Counted from the first letter of the stretch, positions 7,758 through 16,937 are shown. The stretch: 64,000 nt of DNA from Pseudomonadota bacterium (GCA_021801025.1 JAJYYK010000011.1:21491-85490); one strand, 5' to 3'. Notes: generated by a model not told the origin, from the sequence alone. Translations and numbers: made by a program.

Positions 7758-9207
7758 TTCGCAACTCCTGGCATTGTTACTCACGCCGCTGCTGGGTGGC
7801 GTGTTGCTGGCGTTGCTGGGGTCGCGTGCCTGGGCGGCAGAATTGAACTCGCTGATGAGTTTTTTCACCTTTATCGCTGCAGTGGTGCTTACCATGCGGG
7901 TCATTGATGCGGGACCGCAAATTGCTTTCCATGAGCAATTTTTCATTGATCCTTTCAATGTGTTTCTGGTGGCGCTGACCGCTTTCGTCGCTTTCACCAC
8001 CTCGTTGTTCTCGCGTCCCTACATGCGTATCGAGCAGCACCACGGCAAACTTTCGACGGCCATGTTGCATCTGTATTACAGTATGTATCAACTGTTCACC
8101 TTTACTATGCTGGTTGCGCTGACCACCAACAACATGGGGATCATTTGGGTAGCGATGGAAGCGGCCACGCTCACTACGGTGTTGCTGGTCAGCCTGTATC
8201 GCACTCCGGCCAGTCTCGAAGCGGCGTGGAAATATTTCATTCTTTGCGGTGTGGGCATTGCGCTGGCCCTGTTCGGTACTATTCTGATGTATTTTGCCGC
8301 CCAGCACGTGCTGGGCGAAGGGGGTACGGCACTGTTGTGGACGCATCTCAACCAGGTCAAGGGTCAGCTTGAACCTACCGTGCTCAAATTGGCATTTGTT
8401 TTCCTGCTGGTCGGCTATGGCACCAAAATCGGCCTGGTGCCATTGCACAGCTGGCTGCCGGATGCCCACGCAGAAGGGCCTACCCCGGTTTCTGCCGTGT
8501 TATCCGGTTTGTTGCTGAATGTGGCTTTAACGGCAGTCATGCGCAGTAAAGTGTTGGTGGATGGTTCGTTGGGTACGCATTTCGCAGGTAATTTGATGAT
8601 GGGTTTCGGCCTGTTGTCAGTAGCCGTGGCATCGTTGTCCCTGTCGCGGCAGAAAGACATTAAACGTATGTTCGCCTATTCCTCTATCGAACATATGGGG
8701 CTGATTACCTTTGCATTCGGTATGGGTGGCCCGGTTGCCACGTTTGCGGCCATGCTGCATATGACCATGCACTCTTTGACTAAATCTGCGATCTTTTTTG
8801 CCGTTGGCCATGCCGTCCAGAAGTCGGGTACACAAGTGATGGAAAATATCCGGGGTATGATACAGGTCAGTCCGACTGTGGGTTGGGGTTTGATGCTCGG
8901 TACATTGGCGATTTTGGGTATGCCGCCGTTTGGTGTATTTGCCAGTGAGTTCCTGATTATCACCACGGCGATGCACGCCTACCCGTGGGTCACACCGATC
9001 CTGCTGATCTCGTTGGGTATTGCCTTTGCCGCCATCTTCGGCAAAATACAGCCTGTCGTGTTCGGCGAAACCACCGCTAAGCCATTGCCACATTCACCTG
9101 CGCTGATTCCAGTCTTTATACATTTATTATTGGTGTTGATGCTGGGTTTGTATATGCCGCCTTATCTGGCAAACTGGTATCATCAGGCGGCAGCCTTGCT
9201 GGGTTAG
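7750..9207 (+). CDS. HyfF-like second antiporter-type subunit of an Ehr-type complex
   Basis: This is a 485-residue membrane protein of the NuoL/M/N family, closest in style to HyfF. It carries TKIGLVPLHSWLPDAHAEGP (about residues 222-241), with the conserved Lys and His, and QKDIKRMFAYSSIEHMGLI (about 302-320). It should be the second proton channel of the complex. The start ATG at 7750 lies eight bases inside the HyfE-like gene. The reading frame extends further upstream but only across that gene. With only two antiporter-like subunits, the membrane arm is smaller than that of complex I or of the E. coli hyf product, which has HyfB, HyfD and HyfF. Confidence 0.9.
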   Translation: MIDSQLLALLLTPLLGGVLLALLGSRAWAAELNSLMSFFTFIAAVVLTMRVIDAGPQIAFHEQFFIDPFNVFLVALTAFVAFTTSLFSRPYMRIEQHHGKLSTAMLHLYYSMYQLFTFTMLVALTTNNMGIIWVAMEAATLTTVLLVSLYRTPASLEAAWKYFILCGVGIALALFGTILMYFAAQHVLGEGGTALLWTHLNQVKGQLEPTVLKLAFVFLLVGYGTKIGLVPLHSWLPDAHAEGPTPVSAVLSGLLLNVALTAVMRSKVLVDGSLGTHFAGNLMMGFGLLSVAVASLSLSRQKDIKRMFAYSSIEHMGLITFAFGMGGPVATFAAMLHMTMHSLTKSAIFFAVGHAVQKSGTQVMENIRGMIQVSPTVGWGLMLGTLAILGMPPFGVFASEFLIITTAMHAYPWVTPILLISLGIAFAAIFGKIQPVVFGETTAKPLPHSPALIPVFIHLLLVLMLGLYMPPYLANWYHQAAALLG

Positions 9208-9290
9208 TGCCATCAGCGCCGCAGTCAAAAATAACCCTGAATCAACGAGGTTGGTTGTGTGACAGGGCATTATCTTTAAAGGGAAACAAC

Positions 9291-10838
9291 ATGCCAATTA
9301 TTCATCCCGGTTTGCAACTGACCCCACTGCATGGTGCGGCACCAGCATGGCAGGGATTTATCGGACAGGATGATCTGCAGCCAATTTGCCGGAGTGTGTG
9401 CGATAGCGGTGGGCGATTAGTAGCGCTGTGGGGCAGCGATGAGCGTGCATCCGGTCCTGGCTTTGTGTTGCATCTGGTGCTGCTCAATGAAACTGGTCTA
9501 ATTTGTCTGCATTTGCCACTGTCGGCAGTGCAACCTGCTTATCCTGATGTCAGTGAAATTTTTCCGGCAGCAGGGCGTATGCAGCGCGCCGCATATGATT
9601 TGTTAGGTATTGCGCATAATGGGACAGACCAGCGTCAATGGTTGCGCCATGCGGCTTGGCGTAGCGGAAGTTTCCCCTTGTGCAAGGATTTTGATGCCGT
9701 TCAAAGCCGCACGGATGAATTGGACAACTATCCCTTCGTACAGGTTGCTGGCCATGGCGTCCATGAAATTGCAGTAGGGCCGGTGCATGCCGGGATTATC
9801 GAACCTGGGCATTTCCGTTTCTCTGTCGTCGGTGAAAAAGTGTTGCGTCTGGAAGAGCGTTTTGGTTACACACACAAGGGTATTGAAAAACGTTTTGAGA
9901 GTATGAGTCTTGGGCAGGGCGCAAAGCTTGCGGGCAGAGTCAGTGGCGACAGCACAGTGGCTTATGCCTGGGCATACGCGATGGCTACAGAAAGCATTGC
10001 GGGCACGACACCGCCAGATCGTGCCCTGTGGTTGCGCGCGCTGTTTCTGGAACGCGAGCGCATCGCCAATCATTTGGGTGATCTTGGTTTTCTTGGAAAT
10101 GATGTCGCTTTTTCGTTCGGCCTGACCCAGTTCTGGATACTGAAGGAACAAGTGTTGCGTAACAATGCAGCGTTATTTGAACACCGCTATCTTATGGATA
10201 CCATTTGTCCTGGGGGTGTTTCTGTTGATCTGGCGGAATCCGGCAAGCAAATATTGCTCGAAGAATGCGCCATGCTGGAACGCGAGGCGCACCTGCTCCG
10301 CAATATCTATGAGGAGCATGCATCCATTCAGGATCGCTATATGGGTACTGGATATGTCGCGCCGAAACTGGCTGCGCAACTGGGCCTTTGTGGTTTGGCC
10401 GGGCGTGCCAGTTCGCAGGTTTGGGATGCTCGGGTGCAGTTTGCCTGTGCGCCCTATGATCAGCTGGACGTACGGATAGCGGTGCATCACAACGGAGATG
10501 TGGCTGCACGAGTGATCGTGCGGTTTGATGAATTGTTCGAGTCGTTGCGTTTACAGCGCAAAATCGTGAGTAAACTGATGCCCAGCGATATATTGATGCT
10601 TCCGCTGGAAAAATTGCCGGGCAATGGTTTTGGCCTGGGTTTGGTGGAAGGTTGGCGTGGTGAAGTGATGGTGGCGATTCATACCGATGCGCAAGGCAAT
10701 CTGGCGCGCGTGCACCCGCATGATCCGTCCTGGCAGAACTGGCCAGTGCTGGAACACGCTATTATGAACAATGTCGTACCAGATTTTCCGCTGATAAATA
10801 AATCATTTAATCTGAGTTATTCAGGACACGATCTGTAG
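9291..10838 (+). CDS. HyfG/NuoCD-like large subunit without nickel ligands (Ehr-type)
   Basis: This 515-residue fusion has an N-terminal NuoC-like part (to about residue 150) and a NuoD/hydrogenase-large-subunit part. In true group 4 [NiFe]-hydrogenases the nickel is held by two CxxC motifs. Here the first position reads GRVSGDSTVAYAW (R216-V-S-G-D-S221) and the C-terminus reads INKSFNLSYSGHDL, so all four cysteines are absent, as in complex I NuoD. This argues against hydrogen chemistry and for an energy-converting hydrogenase-related (Ehr) complex whose substrate is not established. The ATG at 9291 was chosen because MPIIHPG is preceded by AAAGGGAAA. An in-frame extension back to 9207 has no family support. 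About 80 bases separate it from the previous gene. Confidence 0.88.
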   Translation: MPIIHPGLQLTPLHGAAPAWQGFIGQDDLQPICRSVCDSGGRLVALWGSDERASGPGFVLHLVLLNETGLICLHLPLSAVQPAYPDVSEIFPAAGRMQRAAYDLLGIAHNGTDQRQWLRHAAWRSGSFPLCKDFDAVQSRTDELDNYPFVQVAGHGVHEIAVGPVHAGIIEPGHFRFSVVGEKVLRLEERFGYTHKGIEKRFESMSLGQGAKLAGRVSGDSTVAYAWAYAMATESIAGTTPPDRALWLRALFLERERIANHLGDLGFLGNDVAFSFGLTQFWILKEQVLRNNAALFEHRYLMDTICPGGVSVDLAESGKQILLEECAMLEREAHLLRNIYEEHASIQDRYMGTGYVAPKLAAQLGLCGLAGRASSQVWDARVQFACAPYDQLDVRIAVHHNGDVAARVIVRFDELFESLRLQRKIVSKLMPSDILMLPLEKLPGNGFGLGLVEGWRGEVMVAIHTDAQGNLARVHPHDPSWQNWPVLEHAIMNNVVPDFPLINKSFNLSYSGHDL

Positions 10839-10849
10839 AGGTTAATTTT

Positions 10850-11368
10850 ATGTATCAGATACTCAAACAGATCATTAAAACAGGCATTAAGACAGAGCCC
10901 GCACCACAAGCCAATGAGGCGATGCGCATTCAGCCACAATTGTTGCAGCAGAAAATTCTGGATACATTTGGTCATGCGCTGAATATCCGGCTGGTTGATG
11001 CCGGATCGTGCAATGGCTGCGAGATGGAGATCAATGCGGTCAATAATGCGTATTACAACCTCGAAGGCCTGGGAATCAAGTTCGTTGCCAGTCCGCGCCA
11101 CGCGGACATGTTGATGGTCACAGGTCCCGTGTCACGCCATATGGAAGTGGCGCTCAGGCGCACTTTTGATGCGATGCCCGACCCCAGACTGGTGGTGGCG
11201 ATTGGCGATTGTGCTTATGATGGTGGGATATTTGGTGAGGGTTATGCAAGTTGCGGAAAAGTTTCCAATATTATTCCGGTGGATGTGGTGGTGAAAGGCT
11301 GCCCCCCGACACCTGTTGCAATGATGCAGGGTATACTTGCTGCAATGTCTCATTTCATCAAAGAATAA
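10850..11368 (+). CDS. HyfI/NuoB-like [4Fe-4S] small subunit of an Ehr-type complex
   Basis: This 172-residue protein is homologous to NuoB and to hydrogenase small subunits HyfI/HycG. The four cysteines for the terminal [4Fe-4S] cluster are all present: C54 and C57 (SCNGCE), C121 (GDCA) and C151 (GCPP). The complex therefore keeps its N2-like cluster although the partner large subunit has no nickel site. The N-terminus (MYQILKQIIKTGIKTEP) resembles the amphipathic start of the HycF/HyfH ferredoxin subunit, and no separate ferredoxin gene is present in the operon. It begins 11 bases after the large-subunit gene and closes the operon. Confidence 0.9.
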   Translation: MYQILKQIIKTGIKTEPAPQANEAMRIQPQLLQQKILDTFGHALNIRLVDAGSCNGCEMEINAVNNAYYNLEGLGIKFVASPRHADMLMVTGPVSRHMEVALRRTFDAMPDPRLVVAIGDCAYDGGIFGEGYASCGKVSNIIPVDVVVKGCPPTPVAMMQGILAAMSHFIKE

Positions 11369-11480
11369 ACCAGTGCGCATGACATCACACCGACTTATTT
11401 TAACTGTTTTATAAGAAATGCGTGCCAAGTCATTCTATTTTTGTTATATTTAATCTTAATTTATTAATGGGGCACTCACC

Positions 11481-12452
11481 ATGAAATGGATATCGACTTT
11501 TTTATTGTTGTCGGTACTGCCAGGTTTGGCAATTTCGGTACAGGCCATGGCAAATGAAACAGTAGGTGCTCAGCATGTCGTTATAGCTGAACCCCAGTCC
11601 TTGCCAGATCAGCCACGATTAAGTGCGCTGTCGGTATTGGTGCTGGATGAGACCACTGGTTCAACTTTACTGGATAAAAACCCGGACCTGGAAACGCCCA
11701 TTGCCTCTATCAGCAAGTTGATGACCGCTATGGTGGTGCTGGATGCGAAACAGCCCATGAACGAAAAATTGGCGGTGACAGAGGCCGATGTAGATAAATT
11801 GCGCCATTCCAGCTCACGGTTGGCGGTGGGCACGGTGCTTACGCGCGCGCAAATGTTTCATCTGGCATTGATCGCATCGGAAAATCGTGCTGCTTTCGCT
11901 TTAGCGCGTAATTATCCCGGCGGGGAAGCAAAATGTATCCAGGCGATGAATCGCAAGGCGCAGGCACTGGGTATGACTCACACGGTGTTTGAAGACCCTA
12001 CCGGGTTAACCAGCCACAATCAGTCCACGGCCGAAGATTTGGCAAAAATGGTCCAGGCAGCGGCAGGTTACCAGGTGATCCATGAAATTACCACCACGGC
12101 ACATTACCAGATCACACGCACCGCGAGGGTAAAAGTGCGCCAGAAACGTCATGCACATCATCATGCTGTGGTATGGCGCTCTGTGACGCAGGAAGTCGCA
12201 TTTAACAACACCAATCCACTGGTGCGTGAAGGTCAGTGGGATATTGGCCTGTCCAAAACAGGTTATATTAATGAGGCAGGGCATTGTTTGGTGATGCAGG
12301 CCAAAATTGCCAGCGAGCGAGTCGTTATCGTCATACTTGATTCCATGGGAAAATATGGCCGAATTAATGATGCAAAACGTATTCGGCAGTGGGTGGAAGC
12401 CCATGTGAAACATAACGAGATGGCCAGTGCCGCGTCTGATTTATTGCCTTGA
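11481..12452 (+). CDS. pbpG: D-alanyl-D-alanine endopeptidase (PbpG-like, penicillin-binding protein 7 family)
   Basis: This periplasmic serine peptidase of the S11 family should cut peptide cross-links in murein. The 323-residue precursor has a signal peptide (about residues 1-24, ending VQAMA). It carries the three penicillin-binding motifs: S76-I-S-K79, S133-E-N135 and K259-T-G261. A His-rich stretch (KRHAHHHAV, about residues 219-227) lies before the KTG motif. The gene follows the Ehr operon after 112 bases and precedes a YqiA-like esterase by six bases. It could alternatively be called a D,D-carboxypeptidase. The length and overall layout favour the PbpG endopeptidase branch. Confidence 0.88.
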   Translation: MKWISTFLLLSVLPGLAISVQAMANETVGAQHVVIAEPQSLPDQPRLSALSVLVLDETTGSTLLDKNPDLETPIASISKLMTAMVVLDAKQPMNEKLAVTEADVDKLRHSSSRLAVGTVLTRAQMFHLALIASENRAAFALARNYPGGEAKCIQAMNRKAQALGMTHTVFEDPTGLTSHNQSTAEDLAKMVQAAAGYQVIHEITTTAHYQITRTARVKVRQKRHAHHHAVVWRSVTQEVAFNNTNPLVREGQWDIGLSKTGYINEAGHCLVMQAKIASERVVIVILDSMGKYGRINDAKRIRQWVEAHVKHNEMASAASDLLP

Positions 12453-12458
12453 TAAAGC

Positions 12459-13022
12459 TTGGTCGTGCTCATTTTTATTCATGGTTTTAATAGCAGTGGC
12501 CGTTCTGCCAAGGCGCAGATGCTGGGGCATTACTTCCAGCACATCGGTCATCCTGATGAATTTAAGTGCCCAGATTTGCCGCATCGACCTGCCGCAGCCA
12601 TGAATATGCTTGAATCCATGCTGGAAGGGCATGCGCCAGAGGCGGTGAAGTTGGTGGGCAGTTCGCTGGGAGGGTGGTACGCCACTGTGTTGGCTGAACG
12701 GTTGGGTGTGCGTGCAGTACTGGTCAATCCGGCTGTGCACCCGGCTCTCTTGCTCGCATCTGCCTTGGGTGAGCACACCAATTACAATACGGGTGAGCGT
12801 TATCAGTTTACTGCGATGCATGTGCAGGAACTGGCTGACATGGAATTAACGGCCATTACGCACCCTGAGCGCTTGATGGTGCTGTTGGAAACAGGTGACG
12901 AAGTGCTGGATTATCGGACAGCGCAAACTTTCTATCGCGGCTGCCGCCGGGTGGTGGTGCAAGGGGGAAATCACAGTTTTAATTCTTTTGCAGCGCATAT
13001 TCCTGAGATAATAGCGTTTTGA
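12459..13022 (+). CDS. yqiA: YqiA-like alpha/beta-hydrolase (esterase, UPF0227)
   Basis: This is a small cytoplasmic alpha/beta-hydrolase of about 187 residues. It opens with the beta-strand/oxyanion segment LIFIHGFNSS and carries the nucleophile elbow GSSLGG (about residues 67-72). An acidic residue in ETGDEVLDY (about 144-152) and a terminal His in GGNHSF (about 171-176) complete a plausible Ser-Asp-His triad. E. coli YqiA hydrolyses short-chain esters, but the physiological substrate is not known. The start is non-ATG: TTG at 12459 or GTG at 12465, six to twelve bases after the pbpG stop. Confidence 0.8.
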   Translation: MVVLIFIHGFNSSGRSAKAQMLGHYFQHIGHPDEFKCPDLPHRPAAAMNMLESMLEGHAPEAVKLVGSSLGGWYATVLAERLGVRAVLVNPAVHPALLLASALGEHTNYNTGERYQFTAMHVQELADMELTAITHPERLMVLLETGDEVLDYRTAQTFYRGCRRVVVQGGNHSFNSFAAHIPEIIAF

Positions 13023-13052
13023 CAGCGGTTCGCTTGACACGATATTTTCCAC

Positions 13053-14906
13053 ATGCACATCCTTTACGAAGAAGACGGCCAATACAAAGCAGGTACAATC
13101 GTTACCGATAACGATACATCGCTGCAAATTGATACCCAGTTTGGTAAACGCGCCAAAGTGAAAGTAGCAAATGTTATTTTGCGCTTTGCCTCACCCTCAC
13201 CCAACGAATTTATGGAAACCACCCGTCAGGTGAGAATGGATCTGGACGTGGATTTTCTGTGGGAAACGGCACCGGAAGCAGAGTTTTCCTATGAGGAATT
13301 GGCTAAGGCTTATTTTGGCAATGCGCTGCATGCGACTGAGTTGGCGGGCACGTTGCAATGCCTGCATGATTCCCCAATGTATTTTTACAAGAAGGGGCGT
13401 GGTCGTTACCGCAGTGCGCCAGCGGACGCGCTGGCGGCAGCGAAAGCCAGCGTGGTGCGCAAACAGCGCGAAGCCGCTTTACTGGACGAATATGTCGCAG
13501 AACTAAATTGTTTTCGTCTGCCGGATGCTTTGGTTAATGAAGTGGATAATCTGTTGTATGCACCGGACAAACAACAATTACCCTGGCGTGCGGTGGAGTC
13601 TGCCTGCAAGCATACCGGATTGACGCCGCTGCGTTTGCTTGACCGTTGCGGTGCGTTGGCTTCGAGTCATGATTACCATCTACGGCTGTTTGAACGGGAA
13701 TATTTCCCCCGGGGTACGGGATTTACCGAAGTGGGTGATGATTTTCTTCCTCCCGAACTGCCTGCAGCGGACGTGTCTGCATTCAGTATCGATGATGCCA
13801 GCACAACGGAAATTGATGATGCATTTTCTGTGCAAGCCATTGGGGAAGGTCGTTGGCGAATCGGTATACACATTGCTGCGCCGGCTTTGGGGATCGCCCC
13901 AGCTTCGGCATTGGATAGGATTGCGGCCACACGGCTTTCTACCGTTTATCACCCGGCGGGGAAAATCACCCTGTTGCCCGAGAGCGTGATTGCTGCCTAT
14001 TCTCTTGATGCGGGCACGCGTAAGCCGGTACTGTCCATGTACATGGAAGTGCTTGAGGACGGTTGGCAGGTGCTGGCGCAACACAGTTGCGTAGAATCAA
14101 TTGTGGTGGCGGCCAATTTGCGTCACGAAGATTTACCCCATGATTTAACGCCGGTGTCGGATCAGCCTGAATATCCCTATCAGCAAGAATTGAATGTTCT
14201 GTGGCGACTGTCTGGCGAGATGGAAGCGCGGCGAGGGAAAACGCCAGACCCCAATTTACCGCAGCGTCCCGATTATCAATTTCGGGTTGAGCAAGATCGC
14301 GTGAGCATTACAGATCGGCAACGCGGTAATCCTGTTGACCGGTTGGTGTCGGAGATGATGATTCATGTCAACGCTGAGTGGGGAAAGCTGTTAGCAGAAC
14401 AAAGTGTGATGGCGCTTTATCGCGCACAGCAAAATGGCAAGGTCAAAATGAGTACCAAACCGGCGCCGCATGAGGGTTTGGGGGTGACGCAATATGCTTG
14501 GGCAAGCTCACCGCTCAGGCGTTATGTGGATTTGGTCAATCAAAGACAGCTCATCGCTGTTGTGCAAGGCGATGTCCCGCCGTACCCACCGAAATCAGAA
14601 ACGCTTTATACGGTGTTGCGCGATTTTGAAATGGCTTATGATGCCTATGCGGTGTTTCAACGTAAAATGGAACGTTATTGGTGCTTGCGCTGGCTGCAAC
14701 AAGAAAAGATTACTGTCCTCAATGCCGGTGTGATCAAAGAAAACCTGGTACGTTTGGCTGGGTTACCATTGGTGACGCGGGTGTCGTCTTTACCAGAAAT
14801 GCCGGTGGCCAGTGAAGTGGTGTTGCGGATTGATGAAGTGGATTTCCTGGATGTGGAATTGCATTGCACATTTCAAGAGCGCTTAATGGATACTGCTGCA
14901 GGATAA
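13053..14906 (+). CDS. RNase II-family 3'-5' exoribonuclease (RNB domain)
   Basis: This 617-residue protein degrades RNA from the 3' end, judged by its central RNB domain (about residues 235-520). The metal-binding segment reads SIDDASTTEIDDAFSV. D247, D255 and D256 match the catalytic aspartates of RNase II, and E253 stands where E. coli has Asp207. An arginine-rich conserved block, ASSPLRRYVDLVNQRQL (about residues 484-500), is also typical. The N-terminal 120 residues are a small RNA-binding region rather than the tandem cold-shock domains of RNase R. The form seems to be the one common in betaproteobacteria. The gene lies 30 bases after yqiA and four bases before a TonB-like gene. Confidence 0.88.
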   Translation: MHILYEEDGQYKAGTIVTDNDTSLQIDTQFGKRAKVKVANVILRFASPSPNEFMETTRQVRMDLDVDFLWETAPEAEFSYEELAKAYFGNALHATELAGTLQCLHDSPMYFYKKGRGRYRSAPADALAAAKASVVRKQREAALLDEYVAELNCFRLPDALVNEVDNLLYAPDKQQLPWRAVESACKHTGLTPLRLLDRCGALASSHDYHLRLFEREYFPRGTGFTEVGDDFLPPELPAADVSAFSIDDASTTEIDDAFSVQAIGEGRWRIGIHIAAPALGIAPASALDRIAATRLSTVYHPAGKITLLPESVIAAYSLDAGTRKPVLSMYMEVLEDGWQVLAQHSCVESIVVAANLRHEDLPHDLTPVSDQPEYPYQQELNVLWRLSGEMEARRGKTPDPNLPQRPDYQFRVEQDRVSITDRQRGNPVDRLVSEMMIHVNAEWGKLLAEQSVMALYRAQQNGKVKMSTKPAPHEGLGVTQYAWASSPLRRYVDLVNQRQLIAVVQGDVPPYPPKSETLYTVLRDFEMAYDAYAVFQRKMERYWCLRWLQQEKITVLNAGVIKENLVRLAGLPLVTRVSSLPEMPVASEVVLRIDEVDFLDVELHCTFQERLMDTAAG

Positions 14907-14910
14907 ACGG

Positions 14911-15813
14911 ATGAACAGGGATCAGACAAAGCAATTTTGGTTGGCATTCAAGTCAAACTTGACCAGGTTGATGGTCATTTCTTTGTTGGTGTCCGTCATG
15001 CTGCACCTGTTTTTGCTGGCAGTACGTTTTCATTTGCCGGAAATTAAATCTGGAAATTTTTTCACGCCGCCGCTGAATGTGGTACTGGTTAACAGTAAAT
15101 CGGCCACGCCACCAGAACATCCTGACGCGTTGGCACAAAGCAATCTGGACGGAGGGGGGAATACCGACGAAGATCGTCAGGCGAAAAGCCCTTTGCCGGC
15201 CATGTCGCACGATCAGTATCAATCTGATTTGGCTGATGCGCAGCAGCAAGTGAACCGGTTGGAAGAAGAAAATCGCCGCTTGATGATGCAATTTAAATCG
15301 AGTTTTTCTGCGCCGCCTAATCAAACCAAATCAACTCCGGACAACAAACTGGTTGCCGACCAGAGCGGGGATGCCCAATCGAATGCGAGCAGCCTGGAAA
15401 TGGCGCAATTGGAAGCTCAAATTGCCCGGCAGTATGACGCTTACCAGAAACGACCTCACAAGCTGTTCCTGGGCGCTCGTACACAAGAATCGGCCAGTGC
15501 CCGCTATGAGGATGACTGGTGCACTAAAATTGAACGTATTGGCACAAATAATTACCCTGATGCAGCCCGCCAACAGAACATTCATGGTGAATTGCAATTG
15601 ACCGTAACAATCAAAGCCGATGGCTCAGTGGACAACGTAGAAATCACGCGCTCTTCCGGTTACAAGGTGCTTGACAATGCTGCGATAGGTATTGTGCGCC
15701 TTGCCGCACCTTTTTCCCCGCTTCCGGAAGAGATACGAAAGAAGTATGACGAACTTGTTATCACCCGTACATGGTCATTTGAACGCAACGACCAGTTGAC
15801 CACGCATCAATAG
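14911..15813 (+). CDS. TonB-family energy-transducer-like protein
   Basis: This 300-residue protein has one N-terminal membrane anchor (about residues 18-38). A Pro/Asp/Gln-rich periplasmic linker follows, with a short coiled coil (DAQQQVNRLEEENRRL, about 109-124). The C-terminus is a TonB domain (about 215-290, ELQLTVTIKADGSVDNVEIT ... SSGYKVLDNAAI). TonB proteins pass inner-membrane proton-motive force to outer-membrane receptors. No exbB, exbD or receptor gene lies nearby, so the partner is unknown. The gene follows the exoribonuclease by four bases and probably shares its transcript. A TolA-like role is possible but less likely given the TonB-type end. Confidence 0.75.
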   Translation: MNRDQTKQFWLAFKSNLTRLMVISLLVSVMLHLFLLAVRFHLPEIKSGNFFTPPLNVVLVNSKSATPPEHPDALAQSNLDGGGNTDEDRQAKSPLPAMSHDQYQSDLADAQQQVNRLEEENRRLMMQFKSSFSAPPNQTKSTPDNKLVADQSGDAQSNASSLEMAQLEAQIARQYDAYQKRPHKLFLGARTQESASARYEDDWCTKIERIGTNNYPDAARQQNIHGELQLTVTIKADGSVDNVEITRSSGYKVLDNAAIGIVRLAAPFSPLPEEIRKKYDELVITRTWSFERNDQLTTHQ

Positions 15814-15884
15814 GGCATCGAGAGTAACATCCTGCTTCTGGTATATAATGACACTTTTAATTTATTTTAGATAAAGGCAAACCC

Positions 15885-16895
15885 ATGCATACAGGCACAA
15901 ACCTCATTCAATTTCTTGCCGACGAACACCGCCGTACCGCCAGCGTTTGCCCGGATGTTCAGGCACTGCTCGGTCAAGTCGCGGTGTCATGCAAGGAAAT
16001 TTCCAATGCGGTCAATCAAGGTGCTTTGTCCGGTGTGATGGGCAGTCTGGAATCAGAAAACATCCAGGGTGAGACTCAGAAAAAGCTGGACGTGATTACC
16101 AATGAAATTTTTCTGCGCACCAATGAGCGCAGTGGGCAATTCGCTGGCATGGCTTCAGAGGAAATGGATGATGTGTACACCATTCCGGATGGCTACGTGC
16201 GGGGCAAATACCTGTTGGTGTTCGATCCGCTGGATGGCTCTTCCAATGTGGACGTGAATATCTCCGTCGGAACCATTTTTTCAGTGTTGCGTTATGAAGG
16301 CACAGCCAGTAACCCCGTTGCTGCTGATTTTTTGCAACCCGGTACACGCCAGGTGGCGGCGGGTTATGCCCTGTACGGTTCATCTACCATGCTGGTGTTG
16401 ACCACTGGACATGGCGTAAACGGCTTCAGTCTGGATCGCAATGTGGGCGAATTTGTATTGACCCATGCCGGCATGACTATCCCTGCTGAAACCAAAGAAT
16501 TTGCCATCAATGCTTCGAACCAACGCTTCTGGGAAGCGCCAGTTCAGCGTTACGTCAGCGAGTGTGTGGCAGGGAAGACCGGGCCGCGCGGGCGTGATTT
16601 TAATATGCGCTGGGTGGCTTCCATGGTGGCTGAAGTGCACCGTATTCTGATTCGCGGCGGTATTTTTATGTACCCCAAAGACACCAAAGACCCTGCCAAA
16701 GCCGGGAAATTGCGTTTGATGTATGAAGCGAATCCAATGAGCCTGATTGTTGAGCAAGCTGGTGGTTTGTCCAGCACCGGACGTCAGCGCATTCTGGATA
16801 TTCAACCTGAAGGCTTGCATCAGCGCGTGCCTGTGATACTGGGTTCACGCCAGGAAGTTGAGCGTGTCATCGGCTATCACGCAGAGGCGAAATAG
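15885..16895 (+). CDS. fbp: Fructose-1,6-bisphosphatase class I
   Basis: Fbp hydrolyses fructose-1,6-bisphosphate to fructose-6-phosphate in gluconeogenesis and, in autotrophs, the Calvin cycle. The 336-residue protein has the class I metal-site sequence [20 protein letters not shown] (about residues 109-128) and the substrate segment [15 protein letters not shown] (about 223-237). The ATG is preceded by AAAGG. A TATAAT lies at 15844-15849, but I saw no matching -35. No Calvin-cycle gene is adjacent, so a role in carbon fixation cannot be read from this window. Confidence 0.95.
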   Translation: MHTGTNLIQFLADEHRRTASVCPDVQALLGQVAVSCKEISNAVNQGALSGVMGSLESENIQGETQKKLDVITNEIFLRTNERSGQFAGMASEEMDDVYTIPDGYVRGKYLLVFDPLDGSSNVDVNISVGTIFSVLRYEGTASNPVAADFLQPGTRQVAAGYALYGSSTMLVLTTGHGVNGFSLDRNVGEFVLTHAGMTIPAETKEFAINASNQRFWEAPVQRYVSECVAGKTGPRGRDFNMRWVASMVAEVHRILIRGGIFMYPKDTKDPAKAGKLRLMYEANPMSLIVEQAGGLSSTGRQRILDIQPEGLHQRVPVILGSRQEVERVIGYHAEAK

Positions 16896-16896
16896 C

Positions 16897-16937
16897 CGGA
16901 CCGAAGTCCGACCTGCATTTGACCGGTCTAATCCGGT
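16897..16937. terminator. Two hairpins after fbp (possible terminator; first belongs to a GTCGGAC palindrome family)
   Basis: CGGAC-CGAA-GTCCG at 16897-16910 begins just after the fbp stop, and ACCGG-TCTAAT-CCGGT follows at 16922-16937. Neither has a clear T-run, so termination is only presumed from position between convergent fbp and tilS. Read on the other strand, the first hairpin is a near copy (three differences in 18) of the palindrome at 32627-32644. Confidence 0.45.

Noticed and set aside
8617..9093. Minus-strand open frames inside the HyfF-like gene
   Set aside because: They are antisense shadows of a clear membrane-subunit gene, with no ribosome-binding site or domain.
9603..10151. 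Minus-strand open frame of 182 codons inside the large-subunit gene
   Set aside because: Antisense to the NuoCD-like gene. No recognisable protein feature.
9291..11368. Calling the operon a hydrogenase-4 or formate hydrogenlyase
   Set aside because: All four nickel-binding cysteines are missing from the large subunit and no formate dehydrogenase, maturation (hyp) gene or ferredoxin subunit is present.
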